Source of the DNA: an uncultured Marinomonas sp.
GTDB lineage: Bacteria; Pseudomonadota; Gammaproteobacteria; Pseudomonadales; Marinomonadaceae
DNA length: 38,609 nt
Assembly (NCBI GenBank): GCA_947493575.1
Contig: CANLRQ010000028.1
Coordinates: 1 to 38,609, forward strand
Direction of reading: 5' to 3'
Part shown: one piece after another, positions 33,876 to 38,609 of the stretch
How the letters are laid out: every line of letters begins with the position of its first letter
Numbering within the stretch: position 1 is the stretch's first letter
Position numbers and translations under genes: made by a program
Notes under the pieces: model-generated
Databases searched by the model: none
The model's input: the letters and a program-made list of their open reading frames with translations, nothing else
What the model was told of the DNA's origin: nothing

Positions 33876-34861
33876 TGTTACTTGGTTTAAGAGGTGTCTC
33901 AGCATCATCTTCGTTGTTTTGCGTATATGCTTTGTCGTCTCTTTTTCCAAATGTTGCTCTTGCGGATCAGAGTGACTCTATTTCAGGGGGGGAGTGGTGG
34001 GATCTTTCTCACAAGAATGCATCTCAAGCGGTAAGTGAATGGTCAAATGGACTAGATGCATTTTTTTCAGGAGAACATTCAACATCACCAAGCCAAAGTT
34101 TTATTAGTGTTCAGATGGGGGGCGTGTTTAGCGGTAATGGGGGGGCTTCTCCTTTTTTAGGGGTGCATATGGGGATACGGCTACCGAACACTAAGAATCG
34201 ATTGCGTTTAGTTATTGACTCAGATGCTAGTGAGCTAACAGAGAATAATGAAATTCAAGAATCGAGCTCTTCTAGCTTTCAGCAAGAAGCAGTAGGTGAA
34301 ACCTTTTCAGCAGCTATTCGTTATGTAAAAGATGAATGGAATGCTAACTTTGATGCTGGGATTTTAGTCGATTTTCCTTTGGATCCTTTTGTGAGAATGA
34401 AATTTACTCAAGACTATCGATATTCATCTTGGTCATTGAGCCTGAGAGAGTCAGTGTTTTCTTATTATTCTCAGGGCTTTGGTGCGAGTTTTTCTTCAGA
34501 AGCCACAACGCCATTAAATGACGATTTAGTTTTTGGATTGTCATTTGGTTCTACTTGGTTGAACAGAGAAGAAGAGTACTATTATAGAGAGAACCTATTT
34601 TTTAACTATTCGATTAATGAAAAAAGTAAAGTTCGTTATCAATTCAGTTTATTGCAGTCGGGAGATCCTGCTCCTAAACTGGATACGTATCTCTATTTAG
34701 TGAATTATAAAAAAATATTATATAGCAATTGGTTAATTGGTCAGGTAACTCCCCAAATTACTCATGAAGCTGACAATGACTTTGCCCCTGAGTTTTCGTT
34801 TACCTTGTCTTTAGAGGTTTTGTTGGGAGAAGATTATTTAGGCTCAGGTAATGCTTATTAG
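33875..34861 (+). CDS. predicted outer-membrane beta-barrel protein
   Basis: The 328-residue protein is not a family I recognise. It has a signal peptide ending VALA (before DQS) and a Ser-rich first part. The rest consists of alternating-residue strands (FSAAIRYVKDEWNANFDAGI; MKFTQDYRYSSWSLSLRES; KSKVRYQFSLLQSG) and ends in an aromatic residue (Tyr), all typical of outer-membrane barrels. About 10-12 strands seem possible. It overlaps mtnN by one base and closes the operon, so it may be a surface component of the same system or a passenger. Confidence 0.6.
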   Translation: MLLGLRGVSASSSLFCVYALSSLFPNVALADQSDSISGGEWWDLSHKNASQAVSEWSNGLDAFFSGEHSTSPSQSFISVQMGGVFSGNGGASPFLGVHMGIRLPNTKNRLRLVIDSDASELTENNEIQESSSSSFQQEAVGETFSAAIRYVKDEWNANFDAGILVDFPLDPFVRMKFTQDYRYSSWSLSLRESVFSYYSQGFGASFSSEATTPLNDDLVFGLSFGSTWLNREEEYYYRENLFFNYSINEKSKVRYQFSLLQSGDPAPKLDTYLYLVNYKKILYSNWLIGQVTPQITHEADNDFAPEFSFTLSLEVLLGEDYLGSGNAY

Positions 34862-34928
34862 ATTTGTTAGGGGGCATTTCGTATAATTTACAAATCAAAA
34901 CACGTTTTTTACCTTTAGAGCGAATTTT

Positions 34929-36029
34929 ATGAATCCAAATTTCATTCAGCCAGAACACTACAATACTCAGTTAGTGGAAAAAATAACGATTTTAGATACT
35001 TTGTTTCAAAAATTGAATATGCCTGAAATAGAGGTATTTGAGAGTGAGGTGTCACATTATAGAATGAGGGCTGAGTTTCGAGTGTGGCATGAAGATGATC
35101 TAATGTATTACGCCATGTTTGACTCTAAGGCGCCAAGGACTCCTATTCGAGTAGATCAATTCCCTGTCGCATCTAAATTAATTAATCAACTGATGCCACA
35201 GTTATTGGATGCTGTAAAAAACATTCCCATTTTACGTCATAAATTATTCCAGGTTGATTTTCTAACCACTCAAACTGGGGAGGCGTTAATCAGTTTGCTT
35301 TATCATAAGCCTATTGATGAGGAGTGGAGAGAGGCGGCAACGAGTTTATATGAATTATTTCCAGTTTGTCACTTTGTGGGTCGCAGTCGCAAAAAAAAGA
35401 TAGTACTTACAAGGGATTTTGTTCTTGAAACTTTAACTGTGCACGGTAAAAAATATCATTATCAACAGGTTGAAAATAGCTTTACTCAGCCTAACGTTGG
35501 CATCAGTGAAAAGATGTTGGAGTGGTCTTTAGATGTTACGAAAAATACATCAGGAGATTTATTAGAAATGTATTGTGGTAATGGTAATTTTTCTATCCCT
35601 CTGGCTCGACGATTTAATCAAGTTGTTGCAACCGAAATATCAAAGGTTTCGGTTAATTCTGCTCAATTGAATATTGCCTTAAATGGGGTGAAAAATGTAA
35701 GCGTGGTCAAAATGGCCAGTGAAGATGTTGCGGCTGCATTGAATGGTGAGTCTGAATTGCCAAAAAAATTGTCAGATTCAGGTATGGAAGCGTTATCTCC
35801 AAACGTAGTATTAGTGGATCCTCCTAGAGCTGGGTTAGATGATGAGACTGTTGAGCTGGTAAGGAAAGTGGATAATATTTTATATATCTCTTGTAACCCT
35901 GAGACATTAAAAAACAATCTTATATCGTTATCGAATACACACAAAGTAGATCGATATGCGATTTTTGATCAATTCCCTTATACGCATCATATTGAATGTG
36001 GTGTCTATCTTAGTCGAATAGAATCTTAG
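34929..36029 (+). CDS. trmA: tRNA (uracil54-C5)-methyltransferase TrmA
   Basis: The 366-residue enzyme makes ribothymidine at position 54 in the T-loop of tRNAs. Family marks are the start MNPNFIQPEHYNTQLVEKI, the VSHYRMRAEFRVWHE segment, the SAM loop EMYCGNGNFSIPLA, VLVDPPRAGLD and the catalytic Cys in ILYISCNPETL. It lacks the Fe-S cysteines and TRAM domain of RlmD-type relatives. Length is right for TrmA. Confidence 0.95.
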   Translation: MNPNFIQPEHYNTQLVEKITILDTLFQKLNMPEIEVFESEVSHYRMRAEFRVWHEDDLMYYAMFDSKAPRTPIRVDQFPVASKLINQLMPQLLDAVKNIPILRHKLFQVDFLTTQTGEALISLLYHKPIDEEWREAATSLYELFPVCHFVGRSRKKKIVLTRDFVLETLTVHGKKYHYQQVENSFTQPNVGISEKMLEWSLDVTKNTSGDLLEMYCGNGNFSIPLARRFNQVVATEISKVSVNSAQLNIALNGVKNVSVVKMASEDVAAALNGESELPKKLSDSGMEALSPNVVLVDPPRAGLDDETVELVRKVDNILYISCNPETLKNNLISLSNTHKVDRYAIFDQFPYTHHIECGVYLSRIES

Positions 36030-36045
36030 TAGAATTTAAAAACAG

Positions 36046-36195
36046 TAACTGAGACCTTTGCACGACTATTGCGCTTGTTGATACTTTGTTAAAAACAGAT
36101 TCAAAATGCGCATTTATAACTCATAAACTCTGCTTTTTTATCTGTTTTTGTCTTGTCTTATTATCGCTCATGACCTAGTGCAAAGGTCTTTAACT
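36046..36195. mobile_element. IS5-type MITE with target duplication
   Basis: A 140-base element (36051-36190) has 12-base perfect terminal repeats, AGACCTTTGCAC (36052-36063) and GTGCAAAGGTCT (36178-36189), one base in from each end. It is flanked by TAACT on both sides (36046-36050 and 36191-36195). GAGACCTTTGCAC is a typical IS5-family end. No gene is inside, so it would move using a full IS5 transposase elsewhere. Confidence 0.8.
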
Positions 36196-36215
36196 TTTAA
36201 CTAGAGGCGTAGACG

Positions 36216-36758
36216 TTAGGCCTGAATACTTATAGACTGCCCTATAATGGAGTCTGGTGTGACATTATACTGAGTCACTAAGTTGGTATTTTGATTTGCT
36301 CTTACCGGTTGTTGAGGTGTTGTTTCTGCCGATTGGGTATTATTTGCTGTATTAGTGTCATTAAGTGACGAAGCAAGGCTCTCTTCTGTTTCAGTATTTC
36401 TCGTTGGATTTCCTGCTACAGCATTTAGTTCTGGACTATTAAGTTCTTGTTCCGTTTCTTCTGTTGCTGATAGCGTTGTATCTTGCTCGCCCGTCGAAAG
36501 AGTAACTCTTTCTGTATTTGTATTTCTTTCTGTTGAGGATGCTAAAGTGGCTGTATCACTTGTTTCTTGAACCGTACTTCTTTGCTGCGCTTCAACGGAT
36601 AGCTGTCGTCCAGTATCGGATAAATCAACACGCACACTTGGAGAGACATTTGAATCATTCTGACTATTGCTAGAGCTACTCGTTGCTGGTGTTGTATTTT
36701 GCTTAATAGAGGTAACTAGGTTCGCTCTATCGGCGGCAATTAATAATCCTGCTTCCAT
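36216..36758 (-). CDS. low-complexity hypothetical protein
   Basis: The 180-residue product is rich in Ser, Thr, Asn, Gln and Glu and is predicted disordered. Only the ends look ordered: MEAGLLIAADRANLV at the N-terminus, a short VRVDLSDTGRQLS motif near residue 44, and the C-terminal YNVTPDSIIGQSISIQA. There is no signal peptide or membrane segment. A strong GAGG ribosome site six to nine bases before the ATG argues that it is expressed. I do not recognise the family. The conserved-looking ends with a variable middle suggest tethers joined by a flexible linker. It is convergent with trmA and divergent from serA. Confidence 0.6.
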   Translation of the reverse strand: MEAGLLIAADRANLVTSIKQNTTPATSSSSNSQNDSNVSPSVRVDLSDTGRQLSVEAQQRSTVQETSDTATLASSTERNTNTERVTLSTGEQDTTLSATEETEQELNSPELNAVAGNPTRNTETEESLASSLNDTNTANNTQSAETTPQQPVRANQNTNLVTQYNVTPDSIIGQSISIQA

Positions 36759-36863
36759 AATAGTAACCTCTATTATTAAGAGTTGTTTAAAAAGTGTTCT
36801 ACTATTCTAGACTCAAATCATCAATACTGCCATTATTTTTTGAGAACAATGTCGGATTTCTAT

Positions 36864-36878
36864 ATGAACTCTGTTCAT
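36864..36878. promoter_or_regulatory. palindrome in the divergent serA upstream region
   Basis: ATGAAC-TCT-GTTCAT is a perfect inverted repeat inside a larger ACAATG...CATTGT pair, in the 225-base gap between serA and the low-complexity gene. A regulator site is possible. Confidence 0.35.
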
Positions 36879-36983
36879 TGTCATAATGAAAGACATTCTT
36901 AATCTGTCCACTATAAGAATTGATGTTGTGTGTTAATATAAGTGACCTTATCCTCCCCACTAAGAAGAGAAGTCAAACTAGTC

Positions 36984-38213
36984 ATGAGAAATACCTCATT
37001 AGATAAAGATAAAATTAAAATTTTATTATTAGAAGGCGTGCATCAATCTGCTATTGATTCATTGAATGCTGCGGGTTATCACAACATTGAATATTTCAAA
37101 ACCGCTCTTGCAGAAAGTGAGTTAATTGAAAAAATCTCGGAAGCGCATTTTGTTGGCATTCGGTCAAGGACTCAACTTACTGAAAAGGTGCTTAGTCATG
37201 CTAATAAATTGATGGTGATCGGTTGTTTTTGTATTGGAACGAATCAAGTCAACTTGGATGCCGCAAGTGAAAAAGGTATCGTTGTTTTTAATGCGCCATT
37301 CTCTAATACGAGAAGTGTTGCTGAATTAGTAATTGGCCAGTTAATTTTACTATTACGAGGTATCCCTGAAAAAAATGCTATTTGCCATCGCGGTGGCTGG
37401 ATGAAATCAGCGGTTGGCTCGTTTGAAACTCGTGGTAAACGTTTAGGGATCGTTGGCTATGGTAGTATTGGTACTCAATTAAGCGTATTAGCTGAGTCTT
37501 TAGGTATGGAAGTGTGCTTTTTTGATATTGTGACTAAGCTACCTTTAGGTAATGCCAGTCAAGTTAAAAGCTTAAAAGAACTTTTATCGACTAGTGATGT
37601 TATTAGTTTACACGTTCCAGAAACAGCATCGACTAAGTTGATGATCGATGTAGAAGAGATTGCAGCTATTAAAAAAGGCGCTGTTTTTATTAATGCATCT
37701 CGTGGAACAGTTGTGAACTTAGAGGCCCTAGCTGAATCTATCAAGGCGGGCAACATTAGTGGTGCTGCAATTGATGTGTTTCCAGTAGAGCCTAAGGGAA
37801 ATGCAGAGGAGTTTGTTTCTCCGTTGAGAGGCTTAGACAATGTTATTTTAACGCCTCATGTAGGTGGCAGCACAATGGAAGCTCAAGAAAATATAGGCGT
37901 TGAAGTCGCAGATAAACTTATTCAATATTCTGATGTTGGAACAACAACGGCTGCTGTCAACTTTCCAGAGGTTGCTTTGCCAGCACAAGATGGCTACCAC
38001 CGTTTGTTGCATGTACATGAAAACAGACCTGGGATTTTATCAAGCATCAATAGTATTTTTTCTGAAAACAACATTAATATTGCCGGACAATATTTACGTA
38101 CAACAGAAAAACTTGGATACATGGTAATGGATGTTGCTTTTGAAACTAGTGAACTAGCCCTTGAAAAAGTTAAATTAGTTGAAGGGACTGTAAAAGCGCG
38201 AGTCTTATTCTAA
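36984..38213 (+). CDS. serA: D-3-phosphoglycerate dehydrogenase
   Basis: The 409-residue enzyme catalyses the first step of serine synthesis from 3-phosphoglycerate. From the ATG at 36984 it begins MRNTSLDKDKIKILLLEGVH, matching the E. coli-type start (410 residues). It shows GCFCIGTNQVNLDAA, the NAD-binding GIVGYGSIGTQL, the catalytic Arg in NASRGTVVN, and the catalytic His in LTPHVGGSTMEAQ. A C-terminal ACT domain (HENRPGILSSINSIF) serves serine feedback. The in-frame GTG 42 bases upstream was rejected. Confidence 0.96.
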   Translation: MRNTSLDKDKIKILLLEGVHQSAIDSLNAAGYHNIEYFKTALAESELIEKISEAHFVGIRSRTQLTEKVLSHANKLMVIGCFCIGTNQVNLDAASEKGIVVFNAPFSNTRSVAELVIGQLILLLRGIPEKNAICHRGGWMKSAVGSFETRGKRLGIVGYGSIGTQLSVLAESLGMEVCFFDIVTKLPLGNASQVKSLKELLSTSDVISLHVPETASTKLMIDVEEIAAIKKGAVFINASRGTVVNLEALAESIKAGNISGAAIDVFPVEPKGNAEEFVSPLRGLDNVILTPHVGGSTMEAQENIGVEVADKLIQYSDVGTTTAAVNFPEVALPAQDGYHRLLHVHENRPGILSSINSIFSENNINIAGQYLRTTEKLGYMVMDVAFETSELALEKVKLVEGTVKARVLF

Positions 38214-38234
38214 ATTAAATTTTTATTAGCGTTT

Positions 38235-38262
38235 AAAAGCCAGTTTGTTTACTGGCTTTTTT
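38235..38262 (+). terminator. serA terminator
   Basis: AAAAGCCAGT (38235-38244) pairs with ACTGGCTTTT (38251-38260), then more T. It is 22 bases after the serA stop. Confidence 0.9.
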
Positions 38263-38383
38263 GTATCGTTAGTGTTTTCTTGAGGTTGAAAGTGAGAATA
38301 GTCTTACTGTTTCACTTTTTTACTTCAAAACTGGTCTAAAAGCGACACTTTTGTGTAAAATTTGTACTGTCTTGACCCTTTTT

Positions 38384-38452
38384 AAACTTTTTTTCACTTT
38401 TTATTAAAAAACTGCATAAAAGGGTTGCACTAAATCTGTAGATCCTTAATAT
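38384..38452 (+). promoter_or_regulatory. rRNA operon promoter
   Basis: A/T-rich upstream sequence (possible UP element, about 38384-38412) precedes the -35 box TTGCAC (38425-38430). The -10 box TAATAT (38447-38452) follows a 16-base spacer and has a GC-rich discriminator (ACGCCCTCG), as in stringently controlled rRNA promoters. Confidence 0.75.
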
Positions 38453-38513
38453 ACGCCCTCGCTGACACGGACAAGCACTCAGAACAACGAGAAACTGTCC
38501 AGCAAGACGAAAC

Positions 38514-38609
38514 AGAAGAACCTCTTCTTTCGCTTGTTACCTAAGTTAGCACGCTCTTTAAAATAGTTAATCAGATAATTTGTGTGGGCGCTCGCTGGAG
38601 GCTTCGAAA
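38514..38609 (+). promoter_or_regulatory. rRNA leader with boxB-like hairpin and boxA
   Basis: AGAAGA (38514-38519) pairs with TCTTCT (38523-38528), a boxB-like hairpin. GCTCTTTAAAA (38553-38563) is the boxA antitermination element. AATCAGATAATTTGTGTGGGCGC then resembles the sequence just before 16S rRNA in related gammaproteobacteria. The 16S gene itself starts beyond the window. Confidence 0.82.

Noticed and set aside
36216..36758. Plus-strand frame of 71 residues inside the low-complexity gene (36355-36570)
   Set aside because: It is an anti-sense shadow of the S/T-rich coding sequence; the minus frame has the ribosome site.

Overview
The window reads as part of the main chromosome of an AT-rich gammaproteobacterium, most likely a marine Oceanospirillales-type organism such as Marinomonas or a relative (inference). 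The core gene order is Pseudomonas-like: metX-metW-DUF4426-rdgB-hemW; rsmD-M16 divergent from ftsY-ftsE-ftsX-rpoH; gshB-tonB; metK divergent from tkt, then epd-pgk-fba. The base composition is much more AT-rich than Pseudomonas, and there is an energy-transducing TonB and an integron with very uniform attC sites.

Bases 1-6750 are accessory DNA with no integrase in view. They hold two integron cassettes (an unknown membrane protein and a GNAT acetyltransferase), one complete and one truncated attC site, and a GFA-family gene in opposite orientation whose ends also look like cassette junctions. An AraC fragment, three copies or pieces of an IS200/REP-associated (Y1) transposase element, an IS110-family (IS1111-type) element and a ParD/ParE toxin-antitoxin pair complete it. 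Short direct repeats bracket the IS and the parDE pair. The region looks like a decaying, rearranged integron array.

Bases 6750-19110 are housekeeping: methionine activation and heme/nucleotide hygiene (minus strand), rsmD with a degenerate M16 protein (minus), the SRP receptor and cell-division ABC genes with the heat-shock sigma factor (plus), then TonB and glutathione synthetase (minus). Bases 19240-23390 (minus) hold an OmpA/TolC pair that looks like the outer-membrane part of a type I secretion system, then rsmE and metK. Bases 23740-29260 (plus) are tkt, epd, pgk and fba, followed by tRNA-Leu(UAG).

Bases 29548-34861 (plus) are the most unusual part. A tightly packed operon encodes a LuxP-like periplasmic protein, a LuxQ-like membrane hybrid kinase with no recognisable phosphotransfer residues, the MTA/SAH nucleosidase MtnN (Pfs) and a predicted outer-membrane barrel. 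This resembles the AI-2 receptor pair LuxPQ, but the remembered AI-2-contact residues and every kinase/receiver motif appear to be lost, while the enzyme that makes the AI-2 precursor is translationally attached. It may be a repurposed, non-phosphorelay sensing system.

The window ends with trmA, an IS5-type MITE with a target duplication, a low-complexity protein, serA, and the promoter and antitermination leader of an rRNA operon whose 16S gene begins beyond the end.
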